Below are positions 46,323 through 57,253 of a stretch of DNA of 64,000 bases, one piece after another (positions within the stretch are counted from its first letter, which is position 1; the number at the start of each line of letters is the position of its first letter). Made by a program: the position numbers and the translations under genes. This DNA is from Bradyrhizobium nanningense (GTDB taxonomy: Bacteria; Pseudomonadota; Alphaproteobacteria; Rhizobiales; Xanthobacteraceae). Location: assembly GCF_004114535.1 (NCBI RefSeq), contig NZ_LBJC01000002.1, forward strand, positions 1 to 64,000, given 5' to 3'. Below the pieces are notes generated by a model, which was not told the origin of the DNA, did no database searches, and was given only the letters and a program-made list of their open reading frames with translations.

Positions 46323-47825
46323 TTACTCTGCAGCCTGGAGCTTGGCGCTCGAAGCTTCCTTCCAGGGAGCCTTCGTTTTCTTCCAAACCGGCGAGTTGAC
46401 GGCCATGTCCATGTCGCGCGCAAAGATCGCAAAGCCGTCATAACCGTGATATGGACCCGAATAGTCCCACGAATGCATCTGCCGGAACGGCACACCCATC
46501 TTTTGGAAAACGTACTTTTCCTTGATGCCCGAGCCGACAAGGTCAGGCTGGAGCTTCTCGACGAAGCGCTCGAACTCATAGCCATTGACGTCATCATAGA
46601 TGAGCGTGCTGTCCTTCACGTAGTGCTGAGCTGTGCGCTGATAGTCGTCGTTGTGACCGAACTCGTATCCGGTGCCAATTACTTCCATCCCTAGGTCTTC
46701 ATATGCGCCAATAACATGACGCGGACGGAGCCCGCCGACGTACAGCATCACCGTCTTGCCCTCCAGGCGCGGGCGATATTTAGCGATCACCGCGTTCACG
46801 AGCGGCTCGTACTTCTCGATCACCCGCTCGGCGCCTTCCTTGATCTTGTCGTCGAAATAACCCGCAATCCTGCGCAGCGACTCTGCGATCTTTGAAGGTC
46901 CGAAGAAATTGTACTCGCACCAGGGGATACCGAACTTTTCTTCCATGTGGCGGGAGATGTAGTTCATTGAGCGATAGCAATGCAGAATGTTGAGCTTTGC
47001 CTTCGGCGTTGCTTCGAGCTCTGCCAGCGAGCCGTCGCCGGACCACTGCGCGATCACGCGCAGGCCCATCTCCTCCAGCAGAATTCTTGATGACCACGCA
47101 TCGCCGCCGATATTGTAGTCTCCGATGATCGCAACATCGTACGGCGTCGGCTCGAACTTTGGTTTGCCGTCGCCCTCGAGGTGGCCGAAAATCCAATCGC
47201 GCACCGCATCGTTAGCGATGTGATGGCCTAATGACTGCGACACGCCCCGGAAGCCCTCACAACGGACCGGCACGATGGTTTTGCCGCCATATTCCTTGGA
47301 TTTCGCTCTTGACACGGCCTCAATATCGTCGCCGATCAGCCCTATCGGGCATTCCGATTGGATCGTGATGCCGTTGTTAAGTGGAAACAGCTCTTGGATT
47401 TCATCAAGGATTTTGTCCAGTTTTTTGTCTCCGCCGAATACGATATCCTTTTCCTGGAAGTCGGAGGTGAACTGCAGAGTCACGAAGCTATCGATGCCCG
47501 TCGTGCCGACGTAATAGTTGCGTCGCGAGCCCCACGAATACTGACCGCAGCCGACCGGGCCATGGCTGATATGAACCATGTCCTTGATTGGTCCCCAGAC
47601 CACTCCCTTTGACCCTGCATAGGCGCAGCCTCTGATCGTCATCACGCCAGGTATGGATTTGATGTTGGACTTCACCCCGCAGTCTGACTTGCCGGCTTGG
47701 TGGACGTTGAGGTGCTTGGCACGCCGTTTCGCGGTTTTTTCCGGATAGACCTTAAGCACCTCCTCGATCAGCTCTTTGTTGCGAGCCCTGATTTCTGCGA
47801 TGCTCTGGGTCGTGGCGAGACTCAT
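46323..47825 (-). CDS. nifD: NifD, MoFe protein alpha subunit
   Basis: NifD has 500 residues, with P-cluster cysteines in [40 protein letters not shown] and [20 protein letters not shown]. FeMo-cofactor binding is indicated by [20 protein letters not shown] (the Cys ligand) and [18 protein letters not shown] (the His ligand). ATG 47825 follows AAGGATATCAG; the frame is open to 47927 across the promoter. It is first in an operon of eight genes down to fdxB. Confidence 0.97.
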   Translation of the reverse strand: MSLATTQSIAEIRARNKELIEEVLKVYPEKTAKRRAKHLNVHQAGKSDCGVKSNIKSIPGVMTIRGCAYAGSKGVVWGPIKDMVHISHGPVGCGQYSWGSRRNYYVGTTGIDSFVTLQFTSDFQEKDIVFGGDKKLDKILDEIQELFPLNNGITIQSECPIGLIGDDIEAVSRAKSKEYGGKTIVPVRCEGFRGVSQSLGHHIANDAVRDWIFGHLEGDGKPKFEPTPYDVAIIGDYNIGGDAWSSRILLEEMGLRVIAQWSGDGSLAELEATPKAKLNILHCYRSMNYISRHMEEKFGIPWCEYNFFGPSKIAESLRRIAGYFDDKIKEGAERVIEKYEPLVNAVIAKYRPRLEGKTVMLYVGGLRPRHVIGAYEDLGMEVIGTGYEFGHNDDYQRTAQHYVKDSTLIYDDVNGYEFERFVEKLQPDLVGSGIKEKYVFQKMGVPFRQMHSWDYSGPYHGYDGFAIFARDMDMAVNSPVWKKTKAPWKEASSAKLQAAE

Positions 47826-47878
47826 CTGATATCCTTCAAAGGTTAGCTGTTGCGAGGGCGGCTTCTTGACCCAAGTTT

Positions 47879-47894
47879 TGCAACCAGCATGCCA
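47879..47894 (-). promoter_or_regulatory. Sigma54 promoter of nifDKENX
   Basis: Minus-strand TGGCATGCTGGTTGCA is a perfect -24/-12 match, about 55 bp before the nifD ATG. Confidence 0.93.
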
Positions 47895-47963
47895 GCGTCT
47901 CGTCAGCACAAAAAACCGAACAATCAAAGTTGCTTAGCGCGCCTCGTGCGGGAAAAGATGTGT

Positions 47964-47979
47964 TGTTGCGAATCCGACA
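47964..47979. promoter_or_regulatory. NifA site 1 of nifD
   Basis: TGT-TGCGAATCCG-ACA, a perfect TGT-N10-ACA, 70 bp from the -24 box. Confidence 0.88.
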
Positions 47980-48013
47980 TCGCGCTTTGCGCAGAGAACT
48001 CTTGGTTTGGGCC

Positions 48014-48029
48014 TGTTCGAAATGGAACA
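48014..48029. promoter_or_regulatory. NifA site 2 of nifD
   Basis: TGT-TCGAAATGGA-ACA, a perfect TGT-N10-ACA, centred 50 bp upstream of site 1. Confidence 0.85.
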
Positions 48030-49104
48030 AGGTGGGCTGTGCGTGAAATTCCCTGGCGTATCCGGCACCGCAGCTGGGATCGAAGGCGGAAGGCGGCTGC
48101 AAGGCCGGCTGACCGATACAGGCTTGCCAATGCTATCTATGCTGACCTACAGGTGCTCGCCTGCTGCAATGCTGATGAGGTGCACGATTGCATCCTCCCA
48201 GAGCTCTATGCGAGCGGCCTCGCCGCGTGGCGCCCAGTGCAGTTGCCGCGCTCGATCGGGGCACGCACGAGCACATCGATCTCTCCGCGTGCATTCTAAA
48301 GTCCAATGGACCCACGGCACGTCGCCAGCACGCCGAATTGGTTGAGCAGCGGCATCGCACAGTGCGCCCGCCCCGCTACACCGGCGCGGTCCATAGGTGG
48401 AAGCCAGCCTCTCCTGCGCGTAAGCGATTGCCTGCGGATCTGCAATGTAATCGATAGGCGCGCTTAAAGCGATGGCTTCGGCGATCGGCGGCGTACGCGC
48501 TTCGAACCGGCGTAGCGGATCGCCATAAATGGCACCGCAACGCGAGACCTCGCGGATCATGTCCCCACGGCCATTAGAGGGCGCCATCGATGCCGGATGC
48601 GCAGACTTGCCGTAAGCACAGCAATCCCAGTCGGACCACGCCGGTCATGACGTAGAATTCGCAATCGATATCGCAGACTTCGGCGGTCGGATGGACGTAT
48701 CCTTGCCACCCGTCGACCAGCACCGGATACCGCGGGCATGCGCATCCCCACCGCGTCTTTCGGCGGCAACACGGCTCAGAGCACGCGACATTTGTGTGAT
48801 CGCTACCCGTGGTGCGCGGGCTCAGGAGTCGCTCAAAATCATCGAGCAAGGAATTGCCGTCACCGACCGCCGGGGCCCATTTGATCACTGCGCCAGGAAG
48901 CATCGACCAACGTGGAAGAACTCATACGTTCGCGTTTGCCTTCTTTAAGGACTGGCGGAAATCTACGATTGCTTCTCAATCCTCGAACGGACCGATGATC
49001 GAAGCTGCGACTCGGGCCAGCGACTGAGTAAAACAGGAGATGGATTGAAAAGGCGGCGGCTGTCGAGTATCTCCATAAATTCGTGCGGGAGCTCCTCTCA
49101 TCGG
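48030..49104. other. No confident gene; long minus-strand frame unrecognised
   Basis: The only longer frame, 48147-48587 on the minus strand, contains RFEARTPPIAEAIALSAPID and ends RIELWEDAIVHLISIAAGEH, which looks partly protein-like but matches nothing I know. It may be a decayed gene. Confidence 0.35.
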
Positions 49105-49308
49105 CTACCCCACCTTTGCCGGCACGCATGTATCGGGCACCGGGCAAACGACGGCGCATTGCGGTGCGTCAAAATGGCCCTCACATTGGGTACACTGGGA
49201 CGTATTGATCACATATATGTCGTTCTTCAGGCTGATCGCGGCATTGGGACACTCGAACTCGCACGCACCGCAGACGGTGCACTGGGATGCGATTATCTTG
49301 TAGGCCAT
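49105..49308 (-). CDS. Nif-type 2[4Fe-4S] ferredoxin
   Basis: The 67-residue ferredoxin resembles the FdxN at 32036: [13 protein letters not shown] and [22 protein letters not shown] 49308 (MAYKIIASQ) is chosen by alignment with that neighbour. A NifA site and a -24-like element lie upstream, so it is probably expressed with the nif genes. It could be a further electron donor to nitrogenase or FixABCX-linked enzymes. Confidence 0.9.
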   Translation of the reverse strand: MAYKIIASQCTVCGACEFECPNAAISLKNDIYVINTSQCTQCEGHFDAPQCAVVCPVPDTCVPAKVG

Positions 49309-49350
49309 CACTGCGATTCCGTAAGCAAAAGTGCGGGACGGTTTCTTGCT

Positions 49351-49366
49351 ATCAAGTCTTGTGCCA
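49351..49366 (-). promoter_or_regulatory. Sigma54-like promoter with altered -12 box
   Basis: Minus-strand TGGCACAAGACTTGAT has a perfect -24 box and spacing, but TTGAT instead of TTGCW at -12. Confidence 0.55.
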
Positions 49367-49428
49367 GACAGTTTGAGCTTGGTTCGTCTGCAGTATTTTC
49401 CATAACGCAAGTCGCCGCCTCGACACGG

Positions 49429-49444
49429 TGTCGCAAATCCTACA
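49429..49444. promoter_or_regulatory. NifA site upstream of the ferredoxin gene
   Basis: TGT-CGCAAATCCT-ACA, a perfect TGT-N10-ACA, 63 bp from the -24 box. Confidence 0.82.
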
Positions 49445-49744
49445 AGGGGCCTGACAGCAGCGCATAGCGGGAGTCATCGCCGGTCCGCGCCTCACAGGCA
49501 GTCGGAAAGCTCGCGGTGATCGCTCCAGATAAAGTCGCTCCGGAAATGCGCGTCCTCCTGGGACCCGCGGCAGGCATTCTCAATTGCCTTGGATTATCCG
49601 ACAACACCGGCATTCATAGGCGCTGTATGAGTGAAAGTACATTGTCTTCCCATCGTGCGGGCGACTAAAGCCAGGCGTTCGTCTGGTGATCCTCCGCTTC
49701 GCCCCACGCTAGAAAAATGCCGGCGTCAGCAGATCGATGGAGCC
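49445..49744. other. Intergenic, no gene seen
   Basis: Space between the ferredoxin control region and the ald terminator; no motif found. Confidence 0.4.
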
Positions 49745-49772
49745 AAAAAAAAGCCACCCCGAAGGGTGGCCT
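49745..49772 (-). terminator. Intrinsic terminator of the alanine dehydrogenase gene
   Basis: On the minus strand, GCCACCC-TTCG-GGGTGGC is followed by eight T residues. It lies about 40 bp after the ald stop. Confidence 0.93.
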
Positions 49773-49808
49773 AAGTCAGGGAGGAAACGCCCATGAGGGC
49801 CTCTGGGA

Positions 49809-50921
49809 TCAGGCCGCAGCCTGTTCGATCGGTGAGAAGGGCAGCCCGAGGCTCTCGGCCACCGCTTTGTAAGTTAGCCGGCCCCGATGGACGTTGAGGC
49901 CCGCCCGCAGATGTGGATTTTCGAGTACGGCGGAAAAACCGTTGTTGGCCAGAGCCAAACCAAACGGCAGGGTCGCGTTATTCAGTGCCTGGCTCGAGGT
50001 CAGCGGTACGGCACCGGGCATATTGGCTACGCAATAATGAATGACTCCATCCACTTCGTAAGTTGGATCAGCGTGAGTGGTTGGGTGCGATGTCTCAAAG
50101 CACCCGCCCTGATCGATAGCGACGTCCACGAGTACCGCCCTCTTGCGCATCGAGCTCAGCATGCTCCGGCGAACCAACTTCGGGGCGCTCGCACCTGGGA
50201 CGAGCACCGCACCAATCACCACGTCCGCCGCAAATACCTCTTCCTCCACAGACTCGATGGTCGAAAACCTGGTGCGAACGCGTCCTTCGAATAGCTCGTC
50301 CAGCTCACGGAGGCGGATTATCGAACGATCGATGATGGTCACTTCTGCTCCCAGACCGACCGCCATGCGCGCCGCGTGCGTACCGACGACGCCACCTCCA
50401 ATCACGACGATTCGAGCAGGCTGAACGCCGGGCACCCCACCGATCAGCAGCCCTCGGCCGCCTGTACTCCGCTTTAGAGCGCTACCCGCCGCTTCGATCG
50501 CAAGCCGACCCGCGACCTCGCTCATCGGCGCCAGCAGTGGAAGACCACCATGCGCATCAGTTACGGTCTCATAGGCGATCGCGGTGCATCCAGATTTCAA
50601 GAGGCCGGTAGCCTGATCCGGGTCCGGGGCCAGATGCAAATAAGTGAATAGGATGTGATCCTCGCGCAGCTGGGACCATTCGGCCGGCTGAGGCTCCTTA
50701 ACCTTTACGATCATCTCGCTCGATGCGAATACCTCAGCCGCCGAAGTTAGAATCGTTGCGCCAGCATTGCGATAATCGTCATCGGTTGCACCAATGCCGG
50801 CGCCGGCATCAGTCTCGATCATCACGCGGTGGCCCGCTGCCACGTATTCTCGGGCAGCTCCAGGGGTAAGGCCGACGCGATATTCGTGCGCCTTGATTTC
50901 CTTCGGAACTCCGACCTTCAT
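49809..50921 (-). CDS. ald: Alanine dehydrogenase
   Basis: The 370-residue NAD-dependent enzyme interconverts alanine with pyruvate and ammonia. It shows MKVGVPKEIKAHEYRVGLTP at the start, the active-site His region FTYLHLAPDPDQA, and the NAD-binding GVQPARIVVIGGGVVGTHAA. ATG 50921 has GGGAG at good spacing; the frame is open to 51236 without support. In bacteroids alanine is a known nitrogen export compound, which suits the location between nif and hyp genes. A strong terminator follows. Confidence 0.95.
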   Translation of the reverse strand: MKVGVPKEIKAHEYRVGLTPGAAREYVAAGHRVMIETDAGAGIGATDDDYRNAGATILTSAAEVFASSEMIVKVKEPQPAEWSQLREDHILFTYLHLAPDPDQATGLLKSGCTAIAYETVTDAHGGLPLLAPMSEVAGRLAIEAAGSALKRSTGGRGLLIGGVPGVQPARIVVIGGGVVGTHAARMAVGLGAEVTIIDRSIIRLRELDELFEGRVRTRFSTIESVEEEVFAADVVIGAVLVPGASAPKLVRRSMLSSMRKRAVLVDVAIDQGGCFETSHPTTHADPTYEVDGVIHYCVANMPGAVPLTSSQALNNATLPFGLALANNGFSAVLENPHLRAGLNVHRGRLTYKAVAESLGLPFSPIEQAAA

Positions 50922-51298
50922 TTGAAACTCCCTGCCTGACCCGCCCTTCTTATCTGAAGCGTGCAGCGATATCGCGACGCAGCCCACCAAAATGGCGCAG
51001 GAATTCAGCGATATTTTACAGGCTTCGCAGGATTTCAAACCGACGGGTTGCCCAGATCGTGCGATCCCGTTCCGCGCGATACCGATGAATCGTTCCGAAT
51101 TGCGGTCTCGCCCCGCAGAAAAGCTAACAACCGAATCCAGCCTCGCCGAACTTCTCAAGCCGCAAAGACGGCAATTTGCCGATGGGCAGGATTGCCTATC
51201 AAGCGAAGCCTTGTGGAGCTGGTGGCTAATCACCATCGATAGGAGCTAATCACCATTGATAGTAAATGGCCGCCAAAAAAGGACGTTGCGCAGCCTGT
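50922..51298. other. Intergenic between ald and hypE
   Basis: Contains a 20-bp tandem repeat at 51225-51264; no gene or clear promoter was seen. Confidence 0.4.
51225..51264 (+). repeat. 20-bp tandem repeat
   Basis: GCTAATCACCATCGATAGGA is followed by GCTAATCACCATTGATAGTA, 18 of 20 identical, just beyond the hypE 3' end. Confidence 0.75.
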
Positions 51299-52345
51299 TC
51301 AACAGATCCGAGGCAATTGTTCGCCCCACAGCCAGTCGACGATTCGTCGGCCGCCGAAATCGGTCGTCATCTGAACAAATTTGTGATCGTCAGCCACCGC
51401 CTCGCCAATATCAGCCGCATTGGACCCGAGCGGGTGCGCCTTCATGGCTGCAAGAACGGCATCGGCCGAATCAGGCGCCACGATCGCAACGAGCTTGCCT
51501 TCGTTGGCGACATGGATCGGATCGAGTCCAAAGAGTTCGCAGCTAGCCGCAACAGCGGGCTTCACCGGAATGGTTGATTCCTGCAGATGAAACCCGAGGT
51601 CGGATTGCTGCGCAATCTCGTTGAGAGCAGCAGCGAGCCCACCGCGCGTGGGGTCGCGCATCACCCGGATGCCTCCCCCACCTGCGGCAAGCATGGCCGC
51701 TACGAGATTATGCAACGCTGCTGAGTCCGAGACGATTTCGGTTTGAAAAGCGACGTTCTGACGTTTTGACATGATCGCCACCCCATGATCGCCGAGGCTA
51801 CCTGACAGCAGCACACGATCCCCGACCCTTGCCTTTTCGGCGGAGAGATCGAGCCCCCGGGCCACAAGCCCGATCCCGGCCGTAGAGATGAACAGACCAT
51901 CCGCCTTGCCCCGCTCTACGACCTTGGTGTCCCCGGCAATGATGTAAACGCCGGCCCCTCGCGCCGCCGCGCCCATCGAATCCGCGATCGCCTTGAGATC
52001 GGAAAACCGGAAGCCCTCCTCGATGATGAAGCTGGCTGACAAATAGAGTGGACGCGCGCCGGACATCGCGACATCATTGATCGTGCCGTGCACAGCCAAG
52101 GACCCGATATTGCCGCCGGGAAAAAACAGCGGCGAAACCACATAGCCGTCAGTCGTCATCACCATCCTGCCTGCCGAAACATCAAACGCCGACTGATCAT
52201 TGCACCGGGCGAGCCATTCATTACCGAAGGCCTGGTGAAAAAGGCCGGAGATCAGCTGTGCCATGGCACGGCCTCCAGAGCCGTGGGAAAGTTCGACGCG
52301 TCCGTTCTCCAGGTCGAGGCTGCGTTGATCGGCTTTCACGCTCAT
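51299..52345 (-). CDS. hypE: HypE, hydrogenase cyanide-ligand synthesis
   Basis: The 348-residue HypE dehydrates the thiocarbamate to make CN ligands of the [NiFe] site. It has LSHGSGGRAMAQLISGLF, a GVGDRVLLSGSLGDHGVAIM-like segment (RVGDRVLLSGSLGDHGVAI) and the essential C-terminal PRIC. ATG 52345 overlaps the hypD stop (ATGA). It is the last gene of the hup-hyp run. Confidence 0.96.
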   Translation of the reverse strand: MSVKADQRSLDLENGRVELSHGSGGRAMAQLISGLFHQAFGNEWLARCNDQSAFDVSAGRMVMTTDGYVVSPLFFPGGNIGSLAVHGTINDVAMSGARPLYLSASFIIEEGFRFSDLKAIADSMGAAARGAGVYIIAGDTKVVERGKADGLFISTAGIGLVARGLDLSAEKARVGDRVLLSGSLGDHGVAIMSKRQNVAFQTEIVSDSAALHNLVAAMLAAGGGGIRVMRDPTRGGLAAALNEIAQQSDLGFHLQESTIPVKPAVAASCELFGLDPIHVANEGKLVAIVAPDSADAVLAAMKAHPLGSNAADIGEAVADDHKFVQMTTDFGGRRIVDWLWGEQLPRIC

Positions 52346-53493
52346 GACGTCTGCCTCATCTGCTCATCGCGAACTCGGCCATAGGTCCAATACGCCGCAC
52401 AAGCCCCTTCTGATGACACCATGCAGGCCCCTATGGGCGTTTCCGGCGTGCACACATTTCCAAACAACTTGCAATCGACCGGCCGTTTGGCGCCACGCAG
52501 GATCGCGCAGCACTCACAGGCCGGATTGTCTGCGACACGCATGTCGTGGATCGCAAAACGCGTCTCCGCGTCGAACTTTGCGTAAGACCGCTTAAGCTTC
52601 AGTCCGCTGTTGGGTACAAGTCCAAGCCCACGCCATTCAAACTGCTCACGCAGTTCGAATACCTGCGATACCTCCTTCTTGGCGCGCCGATTGCCATCGC
52701 GTGTCACTGCACGGCTGTATTGGTTTTCTACCTCGTAGCGGTCTTGGTTCACCTGCCGCACCAGCATCAGGATAGCCTGCAGCACGTCGAGTGGTTCAAA
52801 TCCGGCGACCACGATCGGCTTCTCGAACTGTTCCGCCAGGGGCTCGTAAGGCCGCGTACCGATAATGGTGCTGACATGTGCAGGCCCGATGAAGCCGTCA
52901 ATGGGGACCCCACCTGTGTTGCGGATCATCGGGTTCTCGAGAATGCTGTGCATCGCCGAGGGTGTAAGCACGTGATTGCAGAACACGCTAAGGCCCTCCA
53001 ACCGTTTGTTCTCGGCAATGCGAATCATGACCGCCGACGGGGGCGTCGTGGTCTCAAATCCGATGGCAAAGAAAACCACTTCACGGCCCGGCGTCTGTTC
53101 GGCCAGCCGGATAGCGTCGAGGGTCGAGTAGACCATCCGAATGTCGGCCCCGAGCGCTTTAGCTCGCAACAGGGACTGCCCTTGCGACCCGGGCGCGCGC
53201 ATCAGGTCGCCGTAGACGCACAGAGTGACCTCTGGTCGCTCGGCGAGCCGGATCGCCATGTCGATACGGCTCGCCGGCAGAACGCAGACGGGACAACCGG
53301 GCCCGTGGATCATCCGGACGTTCGCGGGCAGCAGATCCTCCAGACCGTAGCGGGAGATGGCATGAGTGTGTCCACCGCAAAATTCCATGAACCGGTAGGC
53401 TCTTTGTGAACTGACCTCAGTGTCAATCGCGCGCGCAAGTCCCTGCGCGATGGTCTTGTCGCGAAATTCGTCAAAATATTTCACGATCGGCAT
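52342..53493 (-). CDS. hypD: HypD, scaffold for Fe(CN)2CO assembly
   Basis: The 383-residue protein has the HypD motifs FMEFCGGHTHAISRYGL, MIHGPGCPVCVLPASRID and the C-terminal cluster cysteines (NPACECCAILRG, CKLFGNVCTPETPIGAC). With HypC it holds iron while CN and CO ligands are added. It overlaps hypC by 13 bp. Confidence 0.96.
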   Translation of the reverse strand: MPIVKYFDEFRDKTIAQGLARAIDTEVSSQRAYRFMEFCGGHTHAISRYGLEDLLPANVRMIHGPGCPVCVLPASRIDMAIRLAERPEVTLCVYGDLMRAPGSQGQSLLRAKALGADIRMVYSTLDAIRLAEQTPGREVVFFAIGFETTTPPSAVMIRIAENKRLEGLSVFCNHVLTPSAMHSILENPMIRNTGGVPIDGFIGPAHVSTIIGTRPYEPLAEQFEKPIVVAGFEPLDVLQAILMLVRQVNQDRYEVENQYSRAVTRDGNRRAKKEVSQVFELREQFEWRGLGLVPNSGLKLKRSYAKFDAETRFAIHDMRVADNPACECCAILRGAKRPVDCKLFGNVCTPETPIGACMVSSEGACAAYWTYGRVRDEQMRQTS

Positions 53494-53717
53494 TCCTGCG
53501 CTGCGCTGCCTAGCTCCTGCAGGAGCTCTAGCGTGCGCTTGGCTTCTGTCGGATCGATCTTAGCGAGCGCATAGCCGACATGGACTAGGACGCAATCGCC
53601 AACCTCAAGCTCGTCGATGAGGGCAATCGATATCTCCAGGCTGATGCCATCGATGGACACGAGGGCCATTTGGTTGGGAAGAATCTTGGCGATCTTTGCC
53701 GGAACCGAAAGACACAT
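53481..53717 (-). CDS. hypC: HypC hydrogenase chaperone
   Basis: The 78-residue HypC begins MCLSVPAKIAKILPNQMALV, with the functional Cys2, and carries GDCVLVHVGYALAKID. ATG 53717 is just 1 bp outside the hypF stop. It is paralogous to HupF at 59898. Confidence 0.95.
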   Translation of the reverse strand: MCLSVPAKIAKILPNQMALVSIDGISLEISIALIDELEVGDCVLVHVGYALAKIDPTEAKRTLELLQELGSAAQECRS

Positions 53718-53718
53718 A

Positions 53719-55974
53719 TCAGGCAGTTCCTCCCCTGGCGGGCGACTGTTGAGCCATCTGTAGAGCGGCAATCCAGGCCTGGCCAAGGCTCAAACCGCCA
53801 TCATTGGGCGGCAGCCGCTGCGGCACCAGCGGGGTAAGACCGGCATCACTGCAACCGCGCGGGATTTTGTCCGCCAGCACCGCGTTCAGGAAGCAGCCGC
53901 CGCTCAGAACCACGGTATTAACGCCCGTTGTCCGCGCAGAGCGCGTGACCCAGTCAACGCAGGCGGCGGCGAAAGTGCCATGAAACAGCCCGGCTCCGCC
54001 GGCGACGTCAAAGTCATCAGCAATCAACCGCGAGAATAGCGGACCAAGCGACAGCACGCCGCCATCGATGGTCCAGCCGGCTTCCAGAATCGCAGTCTGC
54101 CGCACCAGCGCTTCGAGCTTCATCGCTGCTTCGCCGTCATAGCTCTGCAAATTCGCAATCCCCAGCAGCGCCGCTGCCGCATCGAACAACCGTCCCGCAC
54201 TGGTCGTGGTGGTCCCGCCCGGCTGGTCGAGCAAGTCCGACAGCCCCCCGGCTTGGCCCTGCGCCGCAAAGCGCTGCCCGATTTCGTTACCCCGGCCGAG
54301 CCCGTGTAATACTGCGCTCGCCATGCGCCACGGCTCGCGGGCTGCACGATCTCCACCAGGCATCTGCAGAGGCGCTAAGTGCCCGATGCGTCGGGACCAC
54401 GTCCCTTCGCACAACAATAGTTCGCCACCCCAGTTACCGCCCTCGGAGCCAAAGCCATGTCCATCGAGCACCAGGGCAAGCGCAGGTCCCGCATGGCCGT
54501 GCTCGGCGATCACTGCGGCAGCATGTGCGTGGTGATGCTGAACCGCGACCAGCGCGCGGGCATTTGCCTCCGCAAACCGGGTAGAAGCCATGTCGGGATG
54601 CAAATCATGGGCGACGGCGACGGGCTCCACGTCAAGGCTCGATGTGAGGTGTCGGATCGTCTTCTCAAACGCACGGATGCCTTCGGCTGTATTTAGATCG
54701 CCAATATGCTGAGAGACGAACGCTTGGTCGTCCCGCGTGATGGTGACGGTCGATTTCAGTGCCCCGCCGACGGCGAGCACGGGCGGGACGGACCTTGCAA
54801 GCCGTATCGGTTCGGGAACATAGCCGCGAGCACGGCGAACGAATTGGGCCCGGCCGGCCACCACTGAAACCACGGAATCATCAGCACGCGTCAAGATATC
54901 GCGATCATGGGACACGACCAGGTCGGCGACCCCCTTGAGTCGCCGCAGCGCCTGAGCGTTATCGGTCAGGAGCGGTTCGCCGCAGAGATTTGCACTGGTG
55001 ACGACGATGACCGGGCCAGACCCCGCACGCGCCTGCGGCGAGCGAAACGCATGGAAGATGAGGTGATGCAGCGGCGCTACGGGCAGCATGACACCCACTC
55101 GTGATAAACCAGGAGCTATGGCGGGCGCCAGATTGTTGCGCGTTGGCAGGAGGACGATAGGACGTGCGATGGATTCGAGCAGCGTAAGCTCGGCCGCGTT
55201 CGCCTCCGCGATCTCGCTAACGCGCTCTTTCGACTCGACCATAACTGCGAGCGGCTTCTGAAGGCGGTGCTTTCTCCTGCGCAAACGCAGCACGGCCTCC
55301 TGATTACGTGCATCGCAAAGAAGCTGGTATCCGCCCAGCCCCTTTATCGCCACGATCTGTCCCGCCGTGATTGCCGCGACAATGGCGCTGATCCCATGGC
55401 TGAGCCGAGGACCGCATGCCGGACACGCGATCGCCTCCGCGTGAAACCTGCGGCTCGCCGGATCGGCATAGTCGGCCGCGCACGCGGCGCACAACCTAAA
55501 AGCCCTCATCACAGTGTTGCGACGGTCGTACGGTAGCCGCTCGGCGATAGTGTAGCGTGGCCCGCAATGGCAGCAGCTTATGAAGGGATAAAGGTAGTGC
55601 CGATCTTCCGGATCAAATAACTCGCTCACGCATTGCCGGCAAACGGCAGCGTCGGCGACGATCTGCGTCGACAGCTTGCCGACTTCGCTCGGACCGATGG
55701 AAAAGTCCTTCGCCGCGAGCGCCACAGTCTCCCGAACGCAGATTTGGTCGATGCGTGCCAATGGAGGCGCCTCGAGCGGTAACGTGGCAACAAACTCCGA
55801 CGCACGGTGACCCTCGACCTCGATGATAACGCCCTCGGGGCCATTGATGACAAACCCGGCCAATCCGTACCGCATGGCGAGTCCATAAACGTAAGGACGA
55901 AAGCCGACCCCTTGCACTGCCCCGCTCACGCGCACGCGCAGCCGTGTTCGGTCGCGGGTGGCTGCGGCGTTCAT
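53719..55974 (-). CDS. hypF: HypF carbamoyltransferase
   Basis: The 751-residue HypF has an acylphosphatase domain ([20 protein letters not shown]), two zinc-finger Cys pairs (CRQCVSEL ... CCHCGPRY and CAACAADY ... CPACGPR), a YrdC-like domain and a C-terminal carbamoyltransferase domain with [14 protein letters not shown]. It makes the thiocarboxamide precursor of CN. ATG 55974 overlaps the hypB stop (ATGA). The length is typical, and no defect was seen. Confidence 0.96.
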   Translation of the reverse strand: MNAAATRDRTRLRVRVSGAVQGVGFRPYVYGLAMRYGLAGFVINGPEGVIIEVEGHRASEFVATLPLEAPPLARIDQICVRETVALAAKDFSIGPSEVGKLSTQIVADAAVCRQCVSELFDPEDRHYLYPFISCCHCGPRYTIAERLPYDRRNTVMRAFRLCAACAADYADPASRRFHAEAIACPACGPRLSHGISAIVAAITAGQIVAIKGLGGYQLLCDARNQEAVLRLRRRKHRLQKPLAVMVESKERVSEIAEANAAELTLLESIARPIVLLPTRNNLAPAIAPGLSRVGVMLPVAPLHHLIFHAFRSPQARAGSGPVIVVTSANLCGEPLLTDNAQALRRLKGVADLVVSHDRDILTRADDSVVSVVAGRAQFVRRARGYVPEPIRLARSVPPVLAVGGALKSTVTITRDDQAFVSQHIGDLNTAEGIRAFEKTIRHLTSSLDVEPVAVAHDLHPDMASTRFAEANARALVAVQHHHAHAAAVIAEHGHAGPALALVLDGHGFGSEGGNWGGELLLCEGTWSRRIGHLAPLQMPGGDRAAREPWRMASAVLHGLGRGNEIGQRFAAQGQAGGLSDLLDQPGGTTTTSAGRLFDAAAALLGIANLQSYDGEAAMKLEALVRQTAILEAGWTIDGGVLSLGPLFSRLIADDFDVAGGAGLFHGTFAAACVDWVTRSARTTGVNTVVLSGGCFLNAVLADKIPRGCSDAGLTPLVPQRLPPNDGGLSLGQAWIAALQMAQQSPARGGTA

Positions 55975-56912
55975 AGCCTTGTGTCCTCTACGATGCGCCT
56001 CTGATCGCCCGCCTGCTTATCGATCCAGGCGTAGAGCGCGCCAAAGCCCTCTCCAGTACGAGCCGAAACGACAAGCACGTCGATCTTTGGATTGACGCGT
56101 CTGGCGTATTCGATGGTCTTTCCCAAATCGAATTCAAGCAGCGACGCCAGATCAATCTTGTTGATCACCATGAGGGACGAAGCGGCAAAAATATCAGGGT
56201 ATTTGAGCGGCTTGTCTTCACCTTCCGTAATCGAAAACACTACGATCTTGCGGGCCTCGCCAAGATCGAAGGCAGCGGGACAGATCAGATTGCCGACGTT
56301 CTCAATGAAGAGAATACCGCCTGTGAGCGGCGGCAAGTGGCGATAAGCCTCGCCAATCATTGCAGCATCGAGATGGCAATTCTTGCCGGTATTGACTTGA
56401 ACGGCTGGCACGCCGGTCGCCCGAATACGTTCGGCATCGTTCGAGGTCTGCTGGTCGCCTTCAATGACTCCGATCGGCCGCCTACGTTTCAGCTCGGACA
56501 CGGCGCGGACCAGCAGTGTCGTTTTACCTGCTCCGGGACTGGACAAAAGATTAAAGACAAGCAGGTCGTCGGCAACGAAGAGCGCGCGGTTGACGGCCGC
56601 AATCCCATTATTCTTGCCCAGAATATCGCGCTCGATCTCAATGATCTGCTTTCTGCTCATGCCCCCGACCCTTAAACCAGCCGAGCCGGCGCCGCCGCTC
56701 GGAAGGGCCTGATGATGAGCCGACCAACGGCGGTTATAACTAACGCCACCGTCGTTTGAGAGCGGCGGCCTTTGGTCGGGCGGCGGAAGGACAGAATGGC
56801 TATCGCAATCGTCCTGCACATGGTCAGCGTATCGCTCATGGCTCTCCGCATCATTCGCCTCCAAGTGTTTGGTCGACGGCGTCCCTTCCGTGCAGCCGCA
56901 AACGGTACACAT
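55971..56912 (-). CDS. hypB: HypB nickel-insertion GTPase
   Basis: The 313-residue protein starts MCTVCGC, the N-terminal nickel site, has a modest His/Asp-rich stretch ([15 protein letters not shown]) and the GTPase motifs [11 protein letters not shown] and [13 protein letters not shown]. It delivers nickel with HypA. ATG 56912 overlaps the hypA stop. The His-rich tract is much shorter than in strains that store nickel on HypB. Confidence 0.95.
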   Translation of the reverse strand: MCTVCGCTEGTPSTKHLEANDAESHERYADHVQDDCDSHSVLPPPDQRPPLSNDGGVSYNRRWSAHHQALPSGGAGSAGLRVGGMSRKQIIEIERDILGKNNGIAAVNRALFVADDLLVFNLLSSPGAGKTTLLVRAVSELKRRRPIGVIEGDQQTSNDAERIRATGVPAVQVNTGKNCHLDAAMIGEAYRHLPPLTGGILFIENVGNLICPAAFDLGEARKIVVFSITEGEDKPLKYPDIFAASSLMVINKIDLASLLEFDLGKTIEYARRVNPKIDVLVVSARTGEGFGALYAWIDKQAGDQRRIVEDTRL

Positions 56913-57253
56913 CAATCGATCTCCAGCTCTTTTACTCGCATCTGTTCGCCCGCAATCACCTGCAATCGATAGCTGCCGCAGCAAGGACAGCACTCACCGC
57001 GTCGTGAAATTTCGACACTTTTCGAACAGCTCATGCACCAGGCAACGCCTGGTAGTTCAACGATATTAAGAGCGGCGCCCTCGGCAACGGTTCGCGTTGC
57101 GGCGACAGCAAAGCAGAACCTGATCGCTTCCGGCGCGGCATGACTCAGCGCTCCCATCTCTAAACAGACGCTCCGCACCCGCGAAGAGGATCGCTCCCGT
57201 ACCTTCTCCTCGACGATCTGAATGATCCCAAGACAAATCGCCATTTCATGCAT
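56912..57253 (-). CDS. hypA: HypA nickel metallochaperone
   Basis: The 113-residue HypA begins [20 protein letters not shown], with the Ni-binding His2, and has a zinc site [23 protein letters not shown] 57253 is set by the MHEM motif and overlaps the hupK 3' end by 8 bp. Confidence 0.95.
   Translation of the reverse strand: MHEMAICLGIIQIVEEKVRERSSSRVRSVCLEMGALSHAAPEAIRFCFAVAATRTVAEGAALNIVELPGVAWCMSCSKSVEISRRGECCPCCGSYRLQVIAGEQMRVKELEID

Noticed and set aside
52546..53409. Plus-strand 287-codon frame opposite hypD
   Set aside because: Shadow of hypD, which is complete with all cysteine motifs.
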